Counted from the stretch's first letter, positions 1-7,682 are shown. The stretch is 9,404 nucleotides of DNA from UBA7396 sp036172015 (GCA_036172015.1 JAVHSE010000063.1:1-9404), one strand, 5' to 3'. Notes: generated by a model not told the origin, from the letters alone. Numbers and translations are program-made.

Positions 1-75
1 TGGTACTCTCATGGAGAATTGAACTCCAGTTCCAGCCTTGAGAAGGCCGTGTCCTAACCCCTAGACGATGAGAGC
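1..75 (-). tRNA. tRNA-Glu, anticodon CUC
   Basis: On the minus strand this folds into a complete 75-base cloverleaf. The acceptor stem GCTCTCA pairs with TGAGAGT through seven pairs, including a G1-U72 wobble. The D arm starts GTCTAG and closes with GGAC, as in bacterial tRNA-Glu. The anticodon stem is CGGCC/GGCTG and its loop is TTCTCAA, so positions 34-36 are CUC, which reads GAG. The variable loop has four bases, the T stem is TGGAG/CTCCA, the discriminator is A, and the 3' CCA is encoded at bases 3-1. The gene lies just downstream of rplK on the same strand, with a strong hairpin ending at its first base. The D arm and anticodon make the Glu identity firm. Confidence 0.93.
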
Positions 76-113
76 AAAAATTAAAAGCAATTTATAATAA
101 ATTGCTTTTAATT
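76..113 (-). terminator. Intrinsic terminator or processing stem between rplK and tRNA-Glu
   Basis: A perfect 16-bp inverted repeat (79-94 with 98-113, 3-base loop TAA on the plus strand) is followed on the minus strand by TTTTT (80-76). That is the layout of a rho-independent terminator for rplK. The T-tract touches the first base of the tRNA, so the hairpin could instead be a processing signal in a shared rplK-tRNA transcript. A poor promoter-like pair inside the stem could serve the tRNA, but I do not consider it convincing. Confidence 0.7.
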
Positions 114-121
114 GACATAAA

Positions 122-589
122 TTATTTAGCTAATTTAGCTCTCACTTCTGCAATTGGCATACCATGAATATCTGAAGTAACTCACATTTGTCTTGCAGTT
201 CCATCAATAGTGAGCATTGCTCAAGCTATATCAACCGCATTCATATTTACTATCTTTTGAGTAGCAATTTCTTTTAACTGATCAAAAGTTATATGCCCGA
301 CTTTATCTTTTTGAGCAACTTTAGATCCACTTTTTAAGTTAATTTTAGTTTTAATGAGAACTCAAGCTGGTGGTTCTTTTACAATAAAACTAAAAGATTT
401 ATCTTCATAAACAGTAATAATAACTGGTAACACAAGACCCATTCTGTCTTTTGTTTCATCATTAAATCTTTTCGTAAATTCTGGAATAGAAACTCATTGT
501 TGTCAAAGAGCTGGACCTATAGGAGGTGCTGGATTTGCTTGACCTCATTTAATTTGAAGTTTAATAAATCATTTAATTGGTTTTGCCAT
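122..589 (-). CDS. rplK: 50S ribosomal protein L11
   Basis: L11 sits at the base of the L7/L12 stalk, binds the GTPase-associated region of 23S rRNA and supports factor-dependent GTP hydrolysis. The 155-residue product (TGA = Gly, seven such codons) shows the N-terminal signature ANPAPPIGPALGQQGVSIPEF in part (ANPAPPIGPALGQQG, residues 18-32), then VITVYEDKSFSF in the middle and DGTARQMGV near the C-terminus, which carries the rRNA-binding domain. It aligns with E. coli L11 almost without gaps but runs about 13 residues longer, ending in a charged tail (SDIHGMPIAEVRAKLAK). The ATG at 589 is the conserved MAK start; no Shine-Dalgarno sequence precedes it. rplA (L1) does not follow; a terminator hairpin and tRNA-Glu come next. 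Upstream lies a 188-base leader region with its own hairpin. Confidence 0.96.
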
Positions 590-744
590 AATAATAGTTT
601 TATAAAATTAAAAAATACAAAATAAATCTTATTTTGTGTTTGAAAGCTAATATGAGAGTAGAGAAAATTTGTTTTTCGGGGCAAACATTCTATTCTTTTT
701 TAGTTTTTAGATGTAAGAAGCAAGAAGATTTTATAAAAAAGATA
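590..744 (-). promoter_or_regulatory. Putative rplK promoter and structured leader
   Basis: These 155 bases between the virB4-like terminator and rplK hold no convincing gene. On the minus strand there is a -10-like TAGAAT (692-687) with only a weak -35. It is followed by a C-rich patch (CCCCGAAAA, unusual in such A+T-rich DNA) that can form small stems: GAAAA/TTTTC, and GTTTG with a downstream CAAAC. A terminator-like hairpin then lies at 637-617, just before rplK. This looks like a regulated ribosomal-protein leader or a small RNA, but I recognise no known family. The role is inferred from position and structure only. Confidence 0.35.
611..637 (-). terminator. Terminator-like hairpin in the rplK leader (possible attenuator)
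   Basis: A 9-bp perfect stem (ACAAAATAA/TTATTTTGT, 617-625 with 629-637, 3-base loop) is followed on the minus strand by ATTTTTT. The T-tract ends about 20 bases before the rplK ATG. It could stop transcription early, so that rplK depends on read-through, or it could end a short RNA from 690-640. No T-tract follows on the plus strand, so the orientation is minus. Confidence 0.5.
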
Positions 745-781
745 ATAAAAATCAAATTTTTTTTATAAATTTGATTTTTAT
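745..781 (-). terminator. Intrinsic terminator of the virB4-like gene
   Basis: A 15-bp perfect inverted repeat (745-759 with 767-781, 7-base loop) carries an A-tract on one arm and a T-tract on the other, so it can work in both directions. The TAA stop of the VirB4-like gene (780-778) lies inside the stem, a compact arrangement. It separates that gene from the rplK leader. Confidence 0.72.
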
Positions 782-2685
782 CTATTTGGATTCGTGGAAA
801 CAATTTGTTCTTCATAAAATGAAGCAATAACTTGTATTCAAACATGCTCACTTCCAGCAAAGAAAAGTCATTGTCATACAGCTGAATTGAGAAGTATATA
901 TTTTTCTTGATCAGTTATTTTAAATATGTTTTGTAATGCATCAATAGAAGCAGGGGATTGTTTTAAAAGAAGTTGTATAGAAGAGTTGGTAACGATAGGT
1001 TTTCCATAACTACTTCCAATAAAGTCTTCTACATCTTGTGTGATAGTTGTTACTCAAAGGTTATATTTTCTGGCTCTTTTTACCAGTCAAAATAAAAACT
1101 TAGCACTATCTTCGTGTTGCATAATATTCCAAGCTTCGTCGATTACGAGGAGTCTTTTTTTGTTTGAACTCCTGACTCTATTCCATATATAACTGAGAAT
1201 AATATACATCGCAGTAGGTCTTAAAATATCATCAAGATCTCTGACAGAAAATACTTGTAATCATTCATTTAAGCTGATATTCGTGAGTTCAGAAAATACT
1301 CATGAAAATATTCAAGTTGTGTATTTTTCGAGTCTTTGTGTAACATCTTTTGCTCCGTCCATAGTCTCTAAAACACTGTATAAATCTTTCATAGTTGGGA
1401 TTTCTTTTCATTCAACATTATCATCTTCCAAAGTAATTCATTTGAGATTATAGGTAGTGATAATAGCTTTTTCCATGATACTCGCTTCATTGGTAGTCAG
1501 TTTTCCAAGCATAAGATTCATCAGACCAAGTAAACTTACGATAGCATCTCTGAGTAGATCTCCAGCTCTAATATCTTTATCTTTTACTCAAAGTGGTAAA
1601 TCAAAGGGATTGATTCTTTCTCTTGAATTGAGAGAAACATCTAAATAAGTTCCTCAAACGGTATCAACAAGAGCTTTATATTCATTTTCTGGATCAACCA
1701 CTATAACATCAATTCACATCATCAGTGATCTGAGTATTTCGAGTTTGACAGCAAATGATTTTCAACCTCATGATTTTGCAAAGACACACATATTTCCATT
1801 TTCTGATTTAAATCTATCATAGAGTATGAGAGAATTATTATGAGTATTGACTCAGTAAAGTATCCCATCATCATGACTGAGTGTAGAACTCGAAAAAGGA
1901 AAAGTAGTAGAGAGTCATCCAGTTGATATATTTCTATAGACTGATAATTCATCACGAGCAAAAGGACCAGTTGAAATAAATCATTGTTCAGCTCTTAAAA
2001 ATGATTGTTTTTGTAAAACATTTCTTCCAGCGAGAATGGTTTCTACATCTTTTCAAATTCTGTTTAATTTTTCTTCATCTTCAGCATATAAAGTGATATA
2101 GAGTCAAAAATGAAAATATTTTTCTTGTCATCTCGTGAGTTTTTCTCTGAGTTCTTCAACATCTTGAATTTGAGCATTAATGGCAGGATCATTAATTAAT
2201 CATTTATCAGCATTAATACTTCTTTCTGAATTGAGTTGAGTAAGTCTTTTTCTGAGATATTTTTGAATATATGAACTTTCGATAGGGTATACATACAGAC
2301 TCATATCAAATTTTGTATCCCAATTGATAATCGGAGATAACCAATTTCATTCTAAAAAATTTGGATATGCATAGACAAAATAAGTTTTTGAATATATATT
2401 ATTTATTCTGATTTTATCAGGAAAAATTTTCATATAAGAAGGAGCTATCATATCTTTTATATATGAAAGAGCTTCTTTATATTCTTTTTCTGCTTGAGTG
2501 AGTAAAATATCTTCATCTTTTGTAGTTGGTTTTTCTATATCAATTTCTTTGGATTGAATGACAGATACTCATGGAGATGGAGATAGAGATGGAGAATTAT
2601 CTTGAATTTTTATTTTTTCAAATCAAACTGTATCTCAAGAATATCTTTTTCAAACTAATGCTTTTATTTCTCAATTTGGAGCCAT
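778..2685 (-). CDS. VirB4/TraC-like type IV secretion or pilus ATPase
   Basis: The 635-residue product (TGA = Gly at about 28 codons) is a P-loop ATPase of the VirB4/TraC family, which powers type IV secretion, conjugation or related pilus machines from the inner face of the membrane. Seen directly: Walker A AKSGGGKS (residues 303-310, Lys309), VVDPENEY shortly after, Walker B LLVIDEAW with Asp516-Glu517, and the C-terminal family block TTITQDVEDF followed by NSSIQLLLKQ and GQGLFFAG. The N-terminal half resembles the family's membrane-associated region, preceded by a Ser/Pro-rich stretch (SPSLSPSPG, about residues 33-41). The length fits TraC/VirB4-like proteins of CPR bacteria. The phosphatase gene lies 107 bases upstream on the same strand; I see no strong promoter between them. 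No other secretion gene is visible, so the substrate and machine are unknown. No Shine-Dalgarno sequence precedes the ATG. Confidence 0.9.
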
Positions 2686-2792
2686 ATTTTTATAGAGGTA
2701 ATAAATGTATATTTTTCATTTTATATAAAAAAAATTTATTTTAAAATTTTAAGCACTTTACAATACTCAATTCATACTTATTTAATAACATT

Positions 2793-4022
2793 TTATGTAT
2801 TCCAATCCCGTTCAGTGATAAAATCGTTTGGTATTTTTTCAGGTGTATCATTTTCAATGATTTGATCTCATTTATAATGTAAAACCATAAGAGTTATATC
2901 ATCAAGTTGTACATGTTTATATCACATAAATCTTGATAATTCTATTGTTATATTATTAAAGACACTTCTTGCTGTTTTTACTCAACTACCATGTATATTA
3001 GGTGCATTTTCTATAGCTTCTTTTATTCTATTTTCTCCAAACATTTGTTCGCTACCATTTTTTATATTTTGATTGATTGCTTCTGTAATTCCATCTGTAT
3101 AAAGTACAGCAATATCGTTTTTTTCAAATTTTATTTCTTGTTCTTTGAGTATTTTATGAATATTTTTTGTCATTCAAAGAGCGAGTCATCATGATTTTAT
3201 TAAAAAACATTTTTTTTGAGCTTGTTTATAAACAATTAAATATTCATGCCCAGCTCAGGTCATAAAAAATCTTTTTTCTAACTCATTCCATCTTACCATT
3301 AAAACAGTCATCAGTATATTTGATTTTACACGAGGTTTTAATATTTCATTGGTATGTGCGAGTATTTGAGATCAAGATTTAAAAATTTTTGCAAATCAAC
3401 TCACGAGTGCATTTACCATAACCATAACAAATCCAGCTCATACTCAGTGACCAGTAGCATCTCAAACATAGATATAATAATTATCTCACTCTTTTATCAC
3501 ATCATAACTATCTCAACCAACTTCTCAAGCTGGTTTAGATTTTGCCACTATATCAATAGAGGGGACAATTTCAAATTTTTTATAGAGTACTTTTTCTTGT
3601 AATTCTGTTGCTAATTGCACTTCTGATTTGATAGCTTTTCCAGAAATAAACTCATCTTTAATATTTTTTAAAGAATTTAATATGACATCAAAAAATTTTA
3701 ATATATGAGTAATATTAGGATTTGAATAATTTGTTTTTATATTAATTGTTTCTCATTTTGATTCTCAACTAATAAAATTATTAATATGTTTATTAAGTTC
3801 ATCAATAGGTGCTTTATAAGCAATATTCAATATTGTTATAATGAAAATTGCTTGTATGAAAGAAATTATATACCATACATAATCTTTATTTATATATTCA
3901 AATAAAAAAAAACTATTATACAATTCATTATGAATATATTTTGAGAAAAAAACATTTGAGAATAATATACAACAAATAATTAAACTCATTCAAAAATCAA
4001 AATAATTTCTTTTTTTCTTCAT
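2793..4022 (-). CDS. Membrane HAMP-PP2C (SpoIIE/RsbU-type) serine phosphatase
   Basis: The 409-residue product (TGA = Gly at about 18 codons) has two predicted membrane helices (about residues 8-26 and 48-68), a HAMP-like linker (71-125), a helical element resembling the pre-catalytic helix of the family (SEVQLATELQEKVL), and a SpoIIE-type PP2C domain to the C-terminus. Metal-binding motifs are present: GGDSYD (169-174), GDATGHG (187-193), LYTDGITEA with Asp310, and DDITLMVL with Asp374-Asp375. Such enzymes dephosphorylate Ser/Thr residues, often on anti-sigma-factor antagonists. No antagonist or anti-sigma kinase is visible here, so the target is unknown. The short extracytoplasmic loop (about 20 residues) argues against a large sensor domain. 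Transcription probably starts about 22 bases upstream from a good promoter, divergent from ftsA. The virB4-like gene follows 107 bases downstream. Confidence 0.88.
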
Positions 4023-4050
4023 AAATTTGCTAAAAAATAATATTTCTTTG

Positions 4051-4079
4051 ATTGTAGCACACTTCTTATTATTTTGCAA
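4051..4079 (-). promoter_or_regulatory. Sigma70-type promoter of the phosphatase gene
   Basis: On the minus strand TTGCAA (4079-4074) and TACAAT (4056-4051) are separated by exactly 17 bases, and TG one base before the -10 makes it an extended -10. The expected start near 4044 leaves a leader of about 22 bases before the ATG at 4022. Confidence 0.72.
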
Positions 4080-4109
4080 AAAGTTTTTAACATAAATTTT
4101 TAAGTAAAA

Positions 4110-4138
4110 TTGAAAAAGATATTTGATAGTAATATAAT
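4110..4138 (+). promoter_or_regulatory. Sigma70-type promoter of the ftsA-ftsZ operon
   Basis: TTGAAA (4110-4115) and a consensus TATAAT (4133-4138) are separated by exactly 17 bases. The predicted start near 4145 gives an A+T-rich leader of about 100 bases before ftsA. It is back to back with the phosphatase promoter; the two -35 boxes are about 30 bases apart. Confidence 0.75.
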
Positions 4139-4245
4139 AGAGGTGGTATTTTTCATTTAATTTGTTTATAAAGTATATGTTATATTTACTTTAAAGCAAA
4201 AATGATGTATAAAATAATAGAACATTATTTATTTAATAAAAAATT

Positions 4246-5481
4246 ATGAGTATTGAAAATACTATAGCCTGTATTGATATAGGAAGTTCTAAAATTAGAA
4301 CTTTAATTTGAACTTTTGATGGAGAAGATAAAAAAAATCTTCACATACTATGAGTTTGAATATGTCAATCAAATGCTATAAGAAAATGAAATATACTAGA
4401 TATGGAAGAATTCAAAGCTAATTTGGATAAGTCTTTGGAAGAAGCAGAGAAAATGGCATGAGAACAAATACATGGAGCTTTTATATCCTTTAACTCTTCT
4501 TCATTGGAAATAGTTGATAATAAATGAATTATTTCAATATCTTGAGATGAAATAGAATCATCAGATATTGAGAGAGTCCTTGATATGGCAAAAAATGGTA
4601 TGAGTTTACCTAATAGAGAAATATTAAAAGTTATTCCTGATAATTTTGTAGTTGATGGGGAAGAAGGAATTAAATCTCCTATTGGTATGTCAGCGAAAAA
4701 ATTAGAAGTAAGAGCAAATATATTTTCTATTAATACAAATATTTTGAATAATATCCGAAAATCTATTGAAGATGTTGGAATTGAAATATATGATATTTTT
4801 CCAAATTTAATAAGTGCTCCTGAATGAGTTTTATCAAAAAGACAAAAAGAATTATGAGTAGTTTGTATTGATATAGGGTCTTCTACTACAGGAATTACTA
4901 TTTATGAAGAAGGAACTTTAAAATTTTCTCGTATTATTCCAATTGGTTGAGATAGTGTCACCAATGATATAGCTTTAGGTCTGAGAACCTCGATTGATAC
5001 AGCTGAGAAATTAAAAATTGAATTTGGTCAATTAAATTTAGATAAAATAGAAAATTATAAAGATATAGAAATTCAATTATCAAAAATTTCTAAATGAGAA
5101 GATTCAGCAGTTTCTAGTTTATATTTATCAAAAATAATTACAGCAAGATACGATGAAATATTATTTTTTGTGAGAAGTGAATTAAAAAAAAATTGAAAAG
5201 ATGGCATGTTACCAGAAGGAGCTGTAGTAGTTTGAAGTGGAGCAAAAATGAGATGATTTGTTGAATGAGCCAAAGATGCATTAAGGTTACCCGTTATTGT
5301 TGGAATACCATCTTGTGATGATTTAATAACAGATACTTCGATAAATGATCCTTCATTTGCTTCGGTTTTATGAAGTATGATACTCGCAAATAAATATAGA
5401 GATGCAAGAAGTGTTATTTCCTTTAATTTTGCTTCTATATTTGGATCTATAGCTAAAGTTTTTAAAAAACTCTTACCTTAA
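4246..5481 (+). CDS. ftsA: Cell division protein FtsA
   Basis: FtsA is the actin-like ATPase that tethers FtsZ to the membrane and recruits later division proteins. The 411-residue product (16 in-frame TGA = Gly) has the actin-fold phosphate-1 loop IDIGSSK (residues 10-16), phosphate-2 loop IDIGSSTTG (from 208, Asp209) and adenosine motif GAVVVGSGAKMRGF (325-338). Between the first two lies the SHS2 (1C) region, about residues 85-165, where FtsA differs from MreB. The C-terminus ends in a short basic amphipathic helix (FGSIAKVFKKLLP), as expected of the FtsA membrane anchor, with almost no linker before it. Length is normal for the family. ftsZ follows after 28 bases with no terminator between, so the two form an operon from the promoter at 4110-4138. 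The ATG start gives the conserved N-terminus; no Shine-Dalgarno sequence is present. Confidence 0.95.
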
Positions 5482-5509
5482 ATTATAATTTAATTATTAA
5501 TAATATTGT

Positions 5510-6673
5510 ATGATAAAAAAAGATGATAAATTAAAAAGACTTTTGTCTTGACAATCAATTTCTTGACCAGAAGAAATTAGAGTTTGAAGCTATATAACTC
5601 CAGTAGCTACTATAAAAGTAGTATGAGTAGGATGAGGTTGAAATAATGCTATCAATAGAATGATTGAAGAGAAACTTTCTTGAGTTGATTTTATTAGTAT
5701 TAATACTGATGCTCAAGCTCTCTATGGTTCATTAGCTGAAAATAAAATCAATATTTGAAGATCAACTACCGGAGGTTTATGAGCTGGAAGTAATCCAGAA
5801 ATGTGAAAAAAATCAGCAGAAGAATCATATGAAGAAATTAAAGCTTCACTAGACGGAGCTGATATGGTTTTTGTTACTTGTTGATTATGAGGAGGAACAG
5901 GAACTTGAGCAGCTCCAGTGGTTGCTGAAATTGCTAAAGAACTTTGAGCTTTAACAGTGTGAGTTGTTACCAAACCTTTTTCTTTTGAATGAAAAAGAAG
6001 AATGGATCAAGCAAATGAATGATACAATAAATTAAAAGAAAAAGTAGATGCGCTCATTACAATACCAAATGATAGAATTTTAAATATTATTGATAAAAGA
6101 ACTCCTATTCATGATGCTTTTTCCATTATTGATCAAGTATTAAGAGAATGAGTACAATGAGTTTCAGATCTGATTACTTCTCCTTGATTTATCAATCTTG
6201 ATTTTAATGATTTAAAATCAGTAATGCATAATTCTGGAAGTGCTTTAATCGGTATTTGATATGGAAATGGAGATAATAGAGCTGTAGAAGCTGCAAGAAG
6301 TGCTATAGATAGTCCATTACTTGAGTTATCAATAGCTGGAGCGAGATGAGTGATTATCAATATTACTGGAGGAAATGATTTAAGTATGTTTGAAATTGAT
6401 GAAGCTGCAAAAATTATTACTGAATCAGTTGATGAAAATGCAATTATTAAAGTTGGTACTTCTTTGGATGAAAGTTATACATGAGAGATAAAAATTTCAG
6501 TTATTGCCACTGGTTTTGATGAAGATACGAATAAAAATTTTTCTACAAATATAGCCACTACAAAAATTTCACCTTTTGCGAGAAAAGTAATTTGAGATCA
6601 AAGACCCCAAGTAAGTGTACAGAAAGAACAAGATGATTTAGATGTACCAGCATTTTTAAGAAAAAAAATATAA
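5510..6673 (+). CDS. ftsZ: Cell division GTPase FtsZ
   Basis: FtsZ polymerises with GTP into the cytokinetic ring. The 387-residue product contains KVVGVGGGGNNAINRM (36-51), the tubulin signature GGGTGTG (127-133, within VTCGLGGGTGTGAAP), the T7 synergy loop NLDFND (229-234) with both catalytic Asp residues, and the C-terminal peptide DVPAFLRKK that binds FtsA. By hand count 24 of about 43 glycines are TGA, including the first and last of GGGTGTG; under the standard code the gene would be shattered. The N-terminus before the Rossmann fold is about 35 residues, longer than the roughly ten in E. coli. The disordered linker before the C-terminal peptide is very short, about 15-20 residues. Second gene of the ftsA operon, followed by a strong terminator. 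Confidence 0.97.
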
Positions 6674-6693
6674 TCTAATAAAAGTAAGTTAAT

Positions 6694-6730
6694 AAAAAGT
6701 ATACAATTATTTATGATTGTATACTTTTTT
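6694..6730 (+). terminator. Intrinsic terminator of ftsZ
   Basis: A perfect 14-bp stem (AAAAAGTATACAAT, 6694-6707, with 6716-6729) has an 8-base loop. The TTTTTT run (6725-6730) falls at the plus-strand 3' end. It starts 20 bases after the ftsZ stop. Confidence 0.82.
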
Positions 6731-6741
6731 CTTTCTAAAAT

Positions 6742-6784
6742 AAAAAATAAACTTCTCATTATTTAAATAAGAAGTTTATTTTTT
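6742..6784 (-). terminator. Intrinsic terminator of efp (bidirectional)
   Basis: A perfect 15-bp inverted repeat (6742-6756 with 6770-6784) has an A6 run at the left arm and a T6 run at the right arm. On the minus strand it starts one base after the efp stop and ends in TTTTTT, so it terminates efp. It can also catch read-through from ftsZ, which converges here. Confidence 0.8.
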
Positions 6785-6785
6785 A

Positions 6786-7349
6786 CTATTTTGCTCTTTC
6801 CATATATTCACCCGTTTCAGTACTTACAATTATTTCGTCTCATTCATTTATAAATCAAGGAACTTTAATATTTAATCCACTATTTGTAACAGCATCTTTT
6901 ATTATTTTTCCATCAGCTGTATTTCATTTTACTCATGGATCACATTGTTCAATAGTTAGTTTTACATTTGTAGGTAAAACAAGTCCAATAAATTTACCTT
7001 CATATTGTTGAATATCAACTGTATTTCATTCAATAAGATAATATTTCATATCTCCAATAGTTTCATCGTCTAATTCTATTTGTTCATAAGTGGTTTGATC
7101 CATAAAAGCAAATATTCCAGCTGATTCGTAAAGATACTCAAATCTTGATCTATCAAGAATAACATCATCTAATTTATCTTCCCCATTAAAAGTTCTGTCA
7201 GTCGAACCTCAATTAAGAAGATTTTTTAATCTCATTTTTATCGTAGTAGTACCTCTTCCAGCTCTATGATATTCGTATTTTGATACGAAAAAGAGTTCTC
7301 CATCAATTTTTAGAACAGTACCTGGTTTAGAATCAAAAGCTGTTTTCAT
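6786..7349 (-). CDS. efp: Translation elongation factor P
   Basis: EF-P binds the ribosome between the P and E sites and rescues stalling at polyproline stretches. The 187-residue product (six TGA = Gly) has the usual three-domain length and matches E. coli EF-P throughout: KPGTVLKIDGELFFV at the start, the RLKNLLNGGSTDRTF block, the YLYESAGIFAFMD block, and a C-terminal domain ending VSTETGEYMERAK. The tip loop of domain I reads EYHRAGRGTTT where E. coli has EFVKPGKGQA, so the residue normally modified (Lys34) is Arg32 and the preceding Pro is Ala. Arg at this position is typical of EF-P modified by EarP rhamnosylation in other bacteria, though no earP is visible here. rpmG lies upstream after a GC-rich hairpin. 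The ATG has no Shine-Dalgarno sequence; the stop is TAG. Confidence 0.95.
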
Positions 7350-7379
7350 TTTTTATTAGTTAATTTTTAAAATTTTAAA

Positions 7380-7400
7380 CCGGCCTCTTGAGAAGACCGG
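7380..7400 (-). terminator. GC-rich hairpin between rpmG and efp
   Basis: On the minus strand CCGGTCTT and the opposite arm ending GGCCGG form an 8-bp stem with two G-U pairs and a 5-base loop. It is followed by TTTAAAATTTT, a broken T-tract. It is the most GC-rich spot in the window, 11 bases after the rpmG stop and 30 bases before efp. It could be a partial terminator or an mRNA stability or processing stem. Confidence 0.6.
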
Positions 7401-7411
7401 TATATGAGGAA

Positions 7412-7591
7412 TTATCCTTTTTTAATTTCTTTCATTTTTAATACTTCGTGTTTCTTAGTAATTTTATTATATTTTCTAAGAGAAAGTTTTTCTCATGGTC
7501 CAAAATTTTTTTTATTTATATTCGTAATATGTACTAAATTTCCAGTTTCTTCTGAATAGAAACCTACATAAGTTCTTTTACCTTTTGCCAT
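7412..7591 (-). CDS. rpmG: 50S ribosomal protein L33
   Basis: This 59-residue protein is a small basic component of the large ribosomal subunit near the E site. The sequence starts MAKGKRTYVGF, then ETGNLVHITNINKKN and KLSLRKYNKITKKHEVLK, matching the L33 pattern of an N-terminal strand, a TxxNKKN turn and a KYxxxxxKHxxxKE end. It has no cysteines, so it is the zinc-independent form. One glycine (residue 33) is TGA, which would hide the gene from standard gene finding. It sits between frr and efp, both translation genes, on the same strand. A TATAAT lies only 16 bases before the ATG, so the leader may be very short. No Shine-Dalgarno sequence is present. The identification rests on motif pattern over a short protein. 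Confidence 0.87.
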
Positions 7592-7655
7592 ACACTGGTT
7601 ATTATATATTAAAATTATGAATAATTTTTTAGAGATTTTTCATAAATACCTGCTA

Positions 7656-7682
7656 ATTATAGGGAAAAATTTAAAAATACAA
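7656..7682 (-). promoter_or_regulatory. Possible promoter of rpmG-efp
   Basis: On the minus strand a consensus TATAAT (7661-7656) follows TTGTAT (7682-7677), but the spacer is only 15 bases. A second TATAAT close to the rpmG start (about -16) is an alternative with no clear -35. A+T richness makes chance matches likely. Confidence 0.3.

Noticed and set aside
1..75. Possibility that this tRNA is the UGA-reading tRNA-Gly(UCA)
   Set aside because: The loop TTCTCAA with a conserved U33 places CUC, not UCA, at positions 34-36, and the D arm is of the Glu type.
652..768. 38-codon plus-strand ORF (starts MRVEKICFSG) in the rplK leader
   Set aside because: No promoter or ribosome-binding signal, ends in low-complexity Lys/Ile/Phe from the terminator hairpin, and it lies opposite the rplK leader. 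The vague resemblance of its start to a zinc-finger ribosomal protein is not convincing.
1457..1648. Plus-strand open frame of about 63 codons
   Set aside because: It lies antisense inside the VirB4-like gene, which has full family motifs; no start signals or recognisable protein.
2686..2792. Promoter or terminator between the phosphatase and the virB4-like gene
   Set aside because: Several TTGTAA/TAAAAT-like strings and A/T inverted repeats occur, but none has correct spacing or a stem with a clear T-tract; such matches are common by chance here.
2982..3989. Several short separate proteins suggested by the standard code in the phosphatase region
   Set aside because: They are fragments of one continuous 409-residue phosphatase once TGA is read as Gly; no frameshift or pseudogene is needed.
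4139..4147. GAGGTGG, the only SD-like string near a gene start on the plus strand
   Set aside because: It lies about 100 bases before ftsA, at the predicted transcription start, with no ATG at a proper distance after it.
4202..4267. Short ORF (21 codons with TGA = Gly) overlapping the ftsA start in another frame
   Set aside because: A possible upstream ORF, but with A/T-rich composition and no supporting signal it is expected by chance.
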